From contig JALTMS010000296.1 in assembly GCA_027001345.1 (NCBI GenBank), positions 1 to 5,094 on the forward strand: DNA of 5,094 nt. Direction: 5' to 3'. A program made the translations under genes and the position numbers. The notes under the pieces are model-generated. The model saw only the letters and a program-made list of their open reading frames with translations. It had not been told where the DNA came from and searched no databases. Origin of the DNA: Acidobacteriota bacterium. Its GTDB lineage: Bacteria > Acidobacteriota > Polarisedimenticolia > J045. Shown here in pieces: positions 1 to 5,094 of this stretch. Numbering within the stretch: position 1 is the stretch's first letter; the number at the start of each line of letters is the position of its first letter.

Positions 1-344
1 TCGAGGTAGGTGCTCAGCTCCGCGCTCGAATCCTGATCGATGAAATCCAGGCTCGGCGTGTTGACCAGGAAGGCGCCACCGTCGCGCAGCAGGGGCAGGC
101 TGCGCAGACCCTCCCGGGGCTCGAGGGCCAGCAGCAGGTGCCCCGTGCCGGGAATCACCAGGGGAGAGTGGCAGGGGCCGAAGCGGGCGTGGGCGACGAC
201 GGAGCCGCCGCGTTGGGCCATGCCGTGGGTCTCCGCGCCCCGGGCCGGGCACTGACGCAGCACGGCCTCCTCGAGCAGGATGCGCGAGGTGAAGACGATG
301 CCCTGACCGCCCACGCCGGCCAGCGGCACGTTGAAAACGCTCAC
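1..344 (-). CDS. iorB: Indolepyruvate:ferredoxin oxidoreductase beta-type subunit, N-terminal part
   Basis: Only the first 114 codons lie in the window; the gene continues past position 1. The reading starts VSVFNVPLAGVGGQGIVF and carries the GxGGQG glycine-rich loop near residues 10-15. Around residues 43-51 comes ETHGMAQRGGSVV, the hallmark of the gamma-domain (IorB/PorC-like) family of 2-oxoacid:ferredoxin oxidoreductases. IorB pairs with IorA in the cytoplasm to oxidatively decarboxylate indolepyruvate and other aryl-pyruvates to aryl-acetyl-CoA, reducing ferredoxin. The GTG at 344 is preferred because GGGAG (plus strand 353-357) sits 8 nt upstream; another in-frame GTG at 350 is too close to it. 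A 2-oxoglutarate or pyruvate oxidoreductase gamma subunit is the main alternative, though the wording of the motif favours IorB. No iorA lies upstream; it could lie downstream, outside the window. Confidence 0.85.
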   Translation of the reverse strand, partial: MSVFNVPLAGVGGQGIVFTSRILLEEAVLRQCPARGAETHGMAQRGGSVVAHARFGPCHSPLVIPGTGHLLLALEPREGLRSLPLLRDGGAFLVNTPSLDFIDQDSSAELSTYL

Positions 345-396
345 GGGCACGGCTCCCAATCATCGGCGAACGCCCCGCCGTAACCGGTCGAAAATC

Positions 397-410
397 GGCG
401 CCCCGGCGCC
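397..410 (-). terminator. Weak terminator-like hairpin between HEAT gene and iorB
   Basis: On the minus strand GGCGCCGGGGCGCC can fold into a 5-bp GC stem with a 4-nt loop and is followed at once by GATTTTC. It lies about 135 nt after the HEAT-gene stop and about 50 nt before the iorB start, so it could end the upstream transcript. The T tract is only four long and the sequence is GC-rich by nature, so this is tentative. Confidence 0.3.
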
Positions 411-544
411 CTGTCACGGCGCGGTGCCAAGGTTCCTCTGAGCGGTGTGGCAACGCACGAGGGGCTACACGTCAAGCTGCTGCCGGCCGCCTGCGTGGGG
501 CGGTGGCGGGGCAGGCGAGCGCAGCAGCAGCACCGGCTTGCGCG

Positions 545-1525
545 CTACCGTCTGGCGGCGATCGCGGCGAGCCTGTTCTGATTGTAGAGCAGCTGAAAGG
601 CGTGGGATTGATCGACGCCGCCGACATCCCGCACTTCGTGCGCCAGATCGCTCACGGCGTCGAAACCGCTCACCATCGAAAACGCCGAAAGCAAACGGCC
701 TGCCTGCTCCGGATCAGCAAGCAGCGCGCGACGCCTGGCGAGCGCGAGGATCTCAGTGCGGGCACAGGTCACTTCCTCCGCGTCGAAACTCGTGTAGCCC
801 GCGCGAGGCTCATAGAACCGCACGTTTCGTCTGTTGAGACGGCGTCGGATCGCTTCCCTCAGGACTTCGAGCCCGGAAGGGTCGGCCTGCTGGATCGCCT
901 GGAGCCTCGACAGCCCCTCCCCGAACGTCTGCTCGTCGTGGGAGGTCAACATTTCGACGATCCCTTCGAGAGGGCCTCGATTGACCGGCGCGCCCGGTGC
1001 CGCCCACGACTCGGCGGCCGCCGGTTCGACGTCGAATGCCGCCTCCCGTTTGCGCGCGAGGGCCTTCTGGGATTCCTCGAGGGCTTCCCGCGCCGCGTCG
1101 CCTCCGATCGCCTCGAGCGCCTCCCGGGCAGCCTCGCGAACGTCGTCTTCTTCGTCCTCGAGAAGCGCCCTGCACAGCGCCTCGACAGCGCCCTCCTGCT
1201 TGCACCGCCCGAGGATTTCCGCGCTTCGCCACCGAACGGCCGCCGAGGGATCCTCGAGAGCCTCCACGAGCGCCGTTGAGAACAGCTCGACGTGGGTTGC
1301 AAACAGATCCGCAATCGCCGCGTAGACCGTTCGGTCGCCGCTGCCGACCGCGGCCACGAGTCGATCGCGCGCGTCGCCGTCAGCAGCCAGGCTCGGCATG
1401 AGCCGATCGAGAGCCCTCGTCGCCGCAATCCGAACGTCCCGATGGCGGTTCCGCAGAGCCTTGATCAGCCCGCTGATGTCACGGCCGGCCTCCAATTTCT
1501 CGATCTTCGGTCTGACGAACCACAT
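545..1525 (-). CDS. HEAT-repeat (PBS-lyase-like) protein
   Basis: 326-residue soluble protein with no signal peptide. It opens with MWFVRPKIEKLEAGRDISGL, a start seen in many bacterial HEAT-repeat proteins. Paired-helix repeats with the typical AVR/DVR turn follow at about residues 17-45 (ending DVRIAATRALDRL), 52-76, 83-107 (PSAAVRWRSAEILGRC) and 112-141 (DDVREAAREALEAIG). Such repeats make a curved scaffold that binds proteins; the partner here is unknown. After an Ala/Pro/Glu-rich linker (about 150-175) comes a C-terminal half of about 150 residues that I do not recognise; it contains one more helical stretch at 177-225. The ATG at 1525 is chosen because GAGG (plus 1533-1536) lies 7 nt upstream; a TTG six codons earlier at 1543 has no such site. 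It is separated by 275 bp from the gene upstream, so it is probably its own transcription unit. The fold is well supported; the function is not. Confidence 0.8.
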   Translation of the reverse strand: MWFVRPKIEKLEAGRDISGLIKALRNRHRDVRIAATRALDRLMPSLAADGDARDRLVAAVGSGDRTVYAAIADLFATHVELFSTALVEALEDPSAAVRWRSAEILGRCKQEGAVEALCRALLEDEEDDVREAAREALEAIGGDAAREALEESQKALARKREAAFDVEPAAAESWAAPGAPVNRGPLEGIVEMLTSHDEQTFGEGLSRLQAIQQADPSGLEVLREAIRRRLNRRNVRFYEPRAGYTSFDAEEVTCARTEILALARRRALLADPEQAGRLLSAFSMVSGFDAVSDLAHEVRDVGGVDQSHAFQLLYNQNRLAAIAARR

Positions 1526-1785
1526 GACCGCGCCTCGCCCCAATCCCGAAGGAAAGAATCAGCAATAACCCGGTTGCGGGAGCCAGAATCGATCAGAAGA
1601 AAACCGACCCCACATCCCCGTAGCCGGCGTGCCTGGAGCGTATTCGAGCGCCGCCCGCACCGCAAGGCCACATCGGCCGATCACGGCCCGCGCGGAGAGC
1701 TGGATCCGCCGCAAGCCGGCAGGCCCGCTTGCTCGCCGATCGAGTACAGTAGATCGCCTGATCAAGCAAGATGATGCAGCCGCTC

Positions 1786-2127
1786 GAGCGCCGGAGAGAG
1801 CTATCCCATCCACTCTCGCTTCCCGGTCCAGACCATCTCGAGCCAGCGATCGTCGCCCCCGAGGTACCGTACTCGGTAGCCCAACAGCTTCATCTTCCCG
1901 ATTCCGCCTTCCTCGTTGATCTGCCGGCCGATTCCCCGTACCTGCTCCCTTGCGGCAAGGAGGGAATCAGACGCGAGATCGTCATACGTCGGCTCGCATC
2001 CCCGGGGCAGTCCGGGGGTTGGCGAGCGCACGACCTCGTCCGCGCGGTCGAACGCCCAGACGCGAGTTTCCGTTCCCGCGACCGTGCTCGCCAACGCGAT
2101 CCCCGGGACGAGCAAGCTCGCCAGGAG
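1786..2127. repeat. 342-bp direct repeat, copy A
   Basis: Pairs with 3817-4158 at a constant offset of 2031 bp with no gaps; by hand count 23 of 342 positions differ. It covers most of secreted-protein copy 1 and 15 bp beyond its stop. Positions 1917-2029 are identical to the partner. No terminal inverted repeats or transposase accompany it, so this looks like a gene duplication rather than a transposon. Confidence 0.95.
1801..2115 (-). CDS. Small secreted protein, copy 1 (start codon apparently lost)
   Basis: This encodes the same protein family as the gene at 3832-4188; from VWAFDRADEV to EWMG the two differ at only seven residues. Family unknown to me. The first usual start in frame is the TTG at 2115, which would leave only a short hydrophobic leader (LLVPGIALA). 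The frame upstream of it, however, still reads like a full Sec signal peptide (CLKSTLALLYLLASLLVPGIALA) back to about 2157, with no ATG, GTG or TTG. It ends in the TAG of the thioredoxin-lipoprotein gene at 2167-2169, in the same frame. No convincing ribosome binding site is seen for 2115. It may be a decaying duplicate, start at a CTG (2136 or 2133), or be made by stop-codon readthrough. The mature part is intact, with one cysteine (RGC) where copy 2 has two. Confidence 0.5.
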   Translation of the reverse strand: MLVPGIALASTVAGTETRVWAFDRADEVVRSPTPGLPRGCEPTYDDLASDSLLAAREQVRGIGRQINEEGGIGKMKLLGYRVRYLGGDDRWLEMVWTGKREWMG

Positions 2128-2166
2128 ATACAGCAGCGCGAGGGTGGACTTGAGGCAGGAAGACCG

Positions 2167-3690
2167 CTACTTGCTCATCAGCGCCTCGAGACGCTCAACG
2201 AACTCTTCATTCCAGAGCCCAAGATGGCTATCCAGGACCTCGAGTTCGGCATTGACAACCAGACTCGTCGGGATTTCTGTTACAGCCGTGCTCCGACAGA
2301 TCGGCCCACCCATGCCTTCTGGCTCAACGAAAGTCGACCAGTCGACTCCAAGTTTCTTGGCCAGCTGCTCCACACGCTCTCTGTCCCATCCGTCTTCGGT
2401 GCGATCGATGTTAATCCCAACAACCGCAAGATCTTGATGGGTCCTGCGGAAAGCTTTCAGTTTCTCGATATTCTCCAGGCATGGTGCGCACCACGAGGCC
2501 CAGAATTCGACAACAGTCACCCCCGAACCTACCTGGTCGCTCAGAGAAGATCGTATTCCTCGGGCCAGGTCTCCCGTGAAGTCCGGCAGACGACGACCCT
2601 CCACGGCGCTCTTCAGGATGTGACTCTTGAAGAACCGTAGCTCATTGCTCGACAATTGATCAGAGCAGTCCTCTATCCACCGAAGCAGCGGCTCGGCGCT
2701 TTGGGACTCTTGAGCAAAGATGTCGGCGACTCGCGACTCGAATTCGCCACAGTCAGTCCCCGTTTTTTGATCGGCACCCATGTCCTGCAGCCGACAGAGG
2801 CGAGCAATCTCAATTCGACAGACACGGTCAAAACAGGAATCCTCTCCTGAGTTGAGCACACTTCCGCAGGCATCGAGCAAAGCTCTGTTCTCACCTCGAC
2901 TCGAGAGGGAAACAAGATTGAGTGATAGGACGGCGTCCGGAAGATCCTCGGCTGAGCCCAGCCGCTCAACAACCGCGTCGAAAGCCTCTTGGCGCAATTG
3001 GAACATGCCTTCAAGCCGCAGCCGCGTGTTGGGCCCGTGATCAATCGTTTCATAGCGCCGCGCTATCGTCGCGACCTCTTCGGCGAGTAGCTGATTCTCT
3101 GCCTCATTTCCGGAAAGCATGAACAACACATCTGCCATTTCCTGGTCCAGCAAGTCCCACCAGAGAGTGTCACGCACGCGAGGCGCAGCTCCAGAGGTCT
3201 CTTCACGAAGTTCCCGCCGCTCCTTCGCATGGGTGCCTCGCAGATCCGCGATGTCAGCAAAGTGCCGTGCAGTCCTTCGGTGTGCCAACATCGGGGCCAA
3301 TGACCTCTCCTGAAACGCCGCTTCCAGGGTTTCAGAGAGTCCTCGCAGAGCATCCAGGTTGTCTTTCCCGGCAAGCGCTTTACCGCAAACTGAATGAACA
3401 CGGTCCCAGGTCGCCCCTAAGCGAATGCTGCTCTCCAAGTCAGAAACAGCCTCGTCGCCCAGGTCCATCTGGCACAACGCTTGTGCTGTCAGCAGATATG
3501 GCTGTGCGCGATTCGGCCATCGTTCCTTCATGGCCCTGGCGACCTTGAGAACGTTCTGCCAGTCCTGGAACTGGCCAAGTTCTATAGCTCGTTGGTAGTG
3601 TGCTTGGTAATCATCCGGTTTTGGACCTTGTGGATGAGAGCACCCGAGAGCCACGAGAAGAAGGAAGACAAACAAATGTTGAAATCGCAC
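2167..3690 (-). CDS. TPR-like lipoprotein with C-terminal TlpA/thioredoxin domain
   Basis: 507 residues. The N-terminus has a lipobox signal peptide (FLLLVALGC, lipid-bearing Cys17), which places it at a membrane facing the periplasm. Residues about 27-105 look like TPR helices (YQRAIELGQFQDWQNVLKV and what follows). A helical middle of unknown type follows to about 365. The C-terminal domain (about 366-507) is thioredoxin-like: VVEFWASWCAPCLENI gives the redox pair Cys401/Cys404, and EIPTSLVV carries the cis-proline, Pro474. TlpA/ResA-type proteins reduce or exchange disulfides in exported proteins or cytochrome c. The protein holds twelve cysteines, six of them at 275-342, unusual outside the cytoplasm. 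The start is a GTG with GAGGGG (plus 3697-3702) 6 nt upstream. Much longer than a simple TlpA (about 150-200 residues) because of the helical N-terminal part. It lies between two copies of the small secreted protein. Spot counts give 53-57% GC in lines of this gene against 67-78% in flanking genes, hinting at separate origin. Confidence 0.85.
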   Translation of the reverse strand: MRFQHLFVFLLLVALGCSHPQGPKPDDYQAHYQRAIELGQFQDWQNVLKVARAMKERWPNRAQPYLLTAQALCQMDLGDEAVSDLESSIRLGATWDRVHSVCGKALAGKDNLDALRGLSETLEAAFQERSLAPMLAHRRTARHFADIADLRGTHAKERRELREETSGAAPRVRDTLWWDLLDQEMADVLFMLSGNEAENQLLAEEVATIARRYETIDHGPNTRLRLEGMFQLRQEAFDAVVERLGSAEDLPDAVLSLNLVSLSSRGENRALLDACGSVLNSGEDSCFDRVCRIEIARLCRLQDMGADQKTGTDCGEFESRVADIFAQESQSAEPLLRWIEDCSDQLSSNELRFFKSHILKSAVEGRRLPDFTGDLARGIRSSLSDQVGSGVTVVEFWASWCAPCLENIEKLKAFRRTHQDLAVVGINIDRTEDGWDRERVEQLAKKLGVDWSTFVEPEGMGGPICRSTAVTEIPTSLVVNAELEVLDSHLGLWNEEFVERLEALMSK

Positions 3691-3696
3691 AAGAAG

Positions 3697-3702
3697 CCCC
3701 TC
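3697..3702 (-). promoter_or_regulatory. Ribosome binding site fixing the GTG start of the lipoprotein gene
   Basis: GAGGGG on the minus strand, 6 nt before the GTG at 3690. It decides the start, since this GTG immediately precedes a complete lipoprotein signal peptide. Confidence 0.7.
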
Positions 3703-3816
3703 ACGTCAACATGGTGCCTCAACCGGGAAGTTCGGGTCCATCTGCGGGCCTCTCACCACCGCTGGCGGCGTTGCTCCTCCTCGCAGCAGCGCTGCTACAG
3801 CGTCGTTGTCGCGCCT

Positions 3817-4158
3817 GAGCGCCGGAGGGAGCTATCCCATCCACTCTCCTATCCCGGTCCAGACCATCTCGAGCCAGCGATCGTCGCCCCCGAGGTGCCG
3901 CACCCGATAGCACAACAGCTTCATCTTCTCGATTCCGCCTTCCTCGCTGATCTGCCGGCCGATTCCCCGTACCTGCTCCCTTGCGGCAAGGAGGGAATCA
4001 GACGCGAGATCGTCATACGTCGGCTCGCATCCCCGGGGCAGTCCGGGGGTTGGCGAGCGCTCGACCTCGTCCGCGCGGTCGAATGCCCAGACGCGAGTTT
4101 CGGCGCTGGTGACCGTGCTCGCCGACGCGATCCCCAGGACGAGCAGACTCGCCAGGAG
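3817..4158. repeat. 342-bp direct repeat, copy B
   Basis: Partner of 1786-2127 (offset 2031, gap-free, about 93% identical). Similarity stops within the signal-peptide region of the secreted-protein gene, so the copies have unrelated sequence before it. Recombination between the copies would remove 2031 bp including the thioredoxin lipoprotein gene and leave one secreted-protein gene. Confidence 0.95.
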
Positions 4159-4188
4159 GCACGCCAGTGCCTGCCGACACCACTTCAA
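3832..4188 (-). CDS. Small secreted protein, copy 2
   Basis: 118 residues; family not recognised. MKWCRQALACLLASLLVLGIASA is a clear Sec signal peptide: basic start, about 14 hydrophobic residues, and ASA as the probable cleavage site. The mature protein is about 95 residues, starts near STVTSAETRVWAFDR and has two cysteines (RGC and LLC) that could form a disulfide in the periplasm. It also has a charged helix-like middle (DDLASDSLLAAREQVRGIGR) and an aromatic end (DDRWLEMVW...EWMG). The start is a TTG whose last two bases and following A overlap the stop of the upstream gene (TTGA). AAAGGGG (plus 4195-4201) lies 6 nt before it, so translation is probably coupled to the immunity-like gene. 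From that position it may be an exported immunity or accessory protein of the toxin unit. This is inference; it could also be an unrelated periplasmic protein. Confidence 0.7.
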   Translation of the reverse strand: MKWCRQALACLLASLLVLGIASASTVTSAETRVWAFDRADEVERSPTPGLPRGCEPTYDDLASDSLLAAREQVRGIGRQISEEGGIEKMKLLCYRVRHLGGDDRWLEMVWTGIGEWMG

Positions 4189-4592
4189 GCGCCGCCCCTT
4201 TCGCCTTTCCGGTGTTCGATTTGCCCAGCCTGCTTTCGGCCCGTCTCAGTGAGGCTCAGCCAACAGACCTCCCCCAGCGTCGGGTCTCTTCCTAGAGCCA
4301 GCCACTCTCGCCTGACTCGTTCCATTGCCGCCCCACTCGGGAGATCCCATGGCCGAAAACTGCACGATTCATAGCGGTAGACGGGATGACTCCCCGCACC
4401 AACGACATCTCCGATGTCAACTAGGTTGCGCACGAGAGCCTCCTGGATGACCTGCAGCGCTAGATCAAGCACTTCGGCGTCGGTGGCTTCCAGCGCTATG
4501 GCTCTAGCAATATCCGCGACCTCCCAGGCTCCTACCCAGTCATCCGCGCCGCGTCGCAGGAGCTCATCCAACATGGCTTCAACGCTGTTCAT
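4185..4592 (-). CDS. Putative immunity protein of the adjacent toxin-like gene
   Basis: 135 residues from the ATG at 4592, with no signal peptide or membrane segment, so cytoplasmic. The N-terminal half is helical and acidic (MNSVEAMLDELLRRGADDWV; DAEVLDLALQVIQEALVRN). The C-terminal half holds RPWDLP (80-85), a helix ERVRREWLALGR and GEVCWLSLTETG (107-118). I recall this W/P-rich pattern from small uncharacterised proteins encoded beside toxin genes, but cannot name a family. The start at 4592 overlaps the toxin-like stop as ATGA, the usual coupling of a toxin with its immunity gene. An in-frame ATG at 4616 would add eight residues, has a G-rich stretch upstream, and cannot be excluded. Its stop overlaps the next gene's TTG. 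Role proposed: binding and neutralising the toxin domain so that the producer and its kin are protected. An alternative is an unrelated small protein in the same operon. Confidence 0.6.
   Translation of the reverse strand: MNSVEAMLDELLRRGADDWVGAWEVADIARAIALEATDAEVLDLALQVIQEALVRNLVDIGDVVGAGSHPVYRYESCSFRPWDLPSGAAMERVRREWLALGRDPTLGEVCWLSLTETGRKQAGQIEHRKGERGGA
4195..4201 (-). promoter_or_regulatory. Ribosome binding site for the TTG start at 4188
   Basis: AAAGGGG on the minus strand, inside the last codons of the immunity-like gene and 6 nt from the TTG. It supports the unusual start codon and the TTGA overlap. Confidence 0.55.
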
Positions 4593-5094
4593 TGCCCACT
4601 CACGTGCACTTTCCATCCGTTGCCCCCGGGCGGATGGATGTCGATCGTCGGCCCCCCCGATGTTGACCCAGGCCGGATTCCTACCTTGGTACCGTCAGGC
4701 AGCTGGACCAGCTTCCCAGGGTAGGTCGTACCTTCCAGTGGCTTGCCACCGGCACTGAGTTTGCCGAACAGCCCCTCGACCTCGTCGGCCGAGTCGACGA
4801 GCTTGACGCGAGAGCTAGAGCTACTGCCTGCCCTAAGCCCTTTGAGGGCATCACCAACGCCGCTTGCCCCCCTTGCGGCATCATCCGCCAGGCCTGTTGT
4901 GCGTGATACTGCTCTTGCACCTCCTCTGATCGCTCCTTCGGCCAGCTCCTCGCCGCGCCGCCAGAATTTCCAGGCCTTCCAGGCCCGGCCCAGGAACCGT
5001 TTGACTATAACACCACCGGCGACGTCCATTACCGCCACGGCACCGGCTTTCGTCGTTCCCCACGCCCGCTGGCCGGGCCTGGAAGGCCTGGAAA
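4589..5094 (-). CDS. C-terminal part of a polymorphic-toxin-like protein (5' end outside window)
   Basis: The frame is open to the window edge, so this is probably the tail of a larger protein. GTG 5038 and ATG 5029 are possible internal starts but neither has a good ribosome site. Counting from 5038, residues 1-30 are hydrophobic then aromatic/basic (RAWKAWKFWRR). Residues 30-70 are Ala/Gly-rich (ADDAARGASGVGDALKGL), like the flexible region before toxin tips. After a GSSSSS linker (71-76) comes a compact domain of about 70 residues: SADEVEGLFGKLSAGGK, YPGKL (106-110), LPDGTKVGIR (113-122), STSGGPTIDI (125-134) and KVHV at the end. This PDGT...SGGPTIDI pattern resembles C-terminal tips of Rhs/CdiA-like polymorphic toxins; I cannot name the family or its activity. 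Asp115, Arg122, the serines and Asp133 are candidate key residues. The next gene overlaps its stop and fits an immunity protein. Confidence 0.65.
   Translation of the reverse strand, partial: SRPSRPGQRAWGTTKAGAVAVMDVAGGVIVKRFLGRAWKAWKFWRRGEELAEGAIRGGARAVSRTTGLADDAARGASGVGDALKGLRAGSSSSSRVKLVDSADEVEGLFGKLSAGGKPLEGTTYPGKLVQLPDGTKVGIRPGSTSGGPTIDIHPPGGNGWKVHVSGQ
4967..4990. repeat. Inverted repeat, left arm (24 nt)
   Basis: Exact reverse complement of 5071-5094, separated by 80 bp. On the minus strand it covers the codons for RAWKAWK in the toxin-like protein. The arm itself contains a short tandem duplication (CCAGGCCTTCCAGGCC). Confidence 0.9.
5071..5094. repeat. Inverted repeat, right arm (24 nt, reaches the window end)
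   Basis: Exact reverse complement of 4967-4990; it may continue beyond the window. Identity stops on the inner side at 5070. The arm could be a real stem-loop, an inversion site or a fold-back assembly artefact at the end of a contig. Confidence 0.9.

Noticed and set aside
503..1279. 258-codon plus-strand open frame opposite the HEAT gene.
   Set aside because: It is arginine-, proline- and leucine-rich shadow coding of a high-GC gene; the minus strand shows clear HEAT repeats.
1781..1790. Palindrome CGCTCGAGCG just after copy 1, considered as a terminator stem.
   Set aside because: Only 10 bp, no loop and no T run on the minus strand.
1559..1813. 84-codon minus-strand frame between copy 1 and the HEAT gene.
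   Set aside because: Low-complexity R/A/S/G-rich content, no ribosome site, and it overlaps the end of copy 1; it looks like spacer.
1771..2640. Long plus-strand open frames over both repeats (also 3481-4374), sharing similar protein text.
   Set aside because: They mirror the duplicated minus-strand genes. The minus strand has signal peptides, Shine-Dalgarno sites and overlaps with neighbours; the plus frames run on across unrelated antisense sequence.
3785..3796. Perfect 12-bp palindrome AGCAGCGCTGCT after secreted-protein copy 2, considered as a terminator or operator.
   Set aside because: No loop and no T tract; palindromes of this size occur by chance in GC-rich DNA. Not called.
3711..3818. 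Plus-strand reading that ends in a hydrophobic stretch and basic tail (PPLAALLLLAAALLQRRCRA, stop), like a C-terminal sorting signal.
   Set aside because: Nothing in frame upstream forms a protein; the frame runs back antisense into the lipoprotein gene. The leucine run arises from a CTC-rich stretch. An orphan tail cannot be supported.
1..5094. Search by eye for tRNA, rRNA, CRISPR arrays, transposases and attachment sites.
   Set aside because: No spaced short repeats, cloverleaf signatures or transposase-like proteins were seen.

Overview
This is a high-GC bacterial window in which every supported gene lies on the minus strand, so transcription runs from high to low coordinates. The lipoprotein signal peptide, a Sec-type leader, HEAT and TPR helical repeats, an indolepyruvate:ferredoxin oxidoreductase subunit and a polymorphic-toxin-like tail suggest a Gram-negative bacterium with a large genome, such as Myxococcota, Acidobacteriota or a related group. 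That placement is inferred from gene content and composition. No marker gene is present.

Read in the direction of transcription, the right end (about 5094-3832) is a tight block. The 3' part of a gene ending in a small toxin-like domain (4589-5094, open to the window edge) overlaps a small immunity-like gene (4185-4592) by an ATGA junction. That gene overlaps a small secreted-protein gene (3832-4188) by a TTGA junction. Such couplings point to one polycistronic unit: toxin tail, putative immunity protein, exported accessory protein.

The middle (3690-2167) holds a 507-residue lipoprotein with TPR-like helices and a C-terminal TlpA/thioredoxin domain (WCAPC). Spot counts suggest lower GC there than on either side. 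It is followed by a second copy of the small secreted-protein gene (1801-2115). The two copies form a gap-free 342-bp direct repeat, about 93% identical by hand count, that brackets the thioredoxin gene. The copy after the thioredoxin gene seems to have lost its normal start codon.

The left end is more ordinary: a HEAT-repeat protein (545-1525), then the first 114 codons of an iorB-like gene (3-344) that runs out of the window. The spacer at 345-544 contains one weak terminator-like hairpin. The spacer at 1526-1800 shows no gene, and I could not support a promoter in it.

The most interesting material is the three-gene overlapping toxin block and the duplicated secreted-protein gene flanking a TlpA-type lipoprotein.
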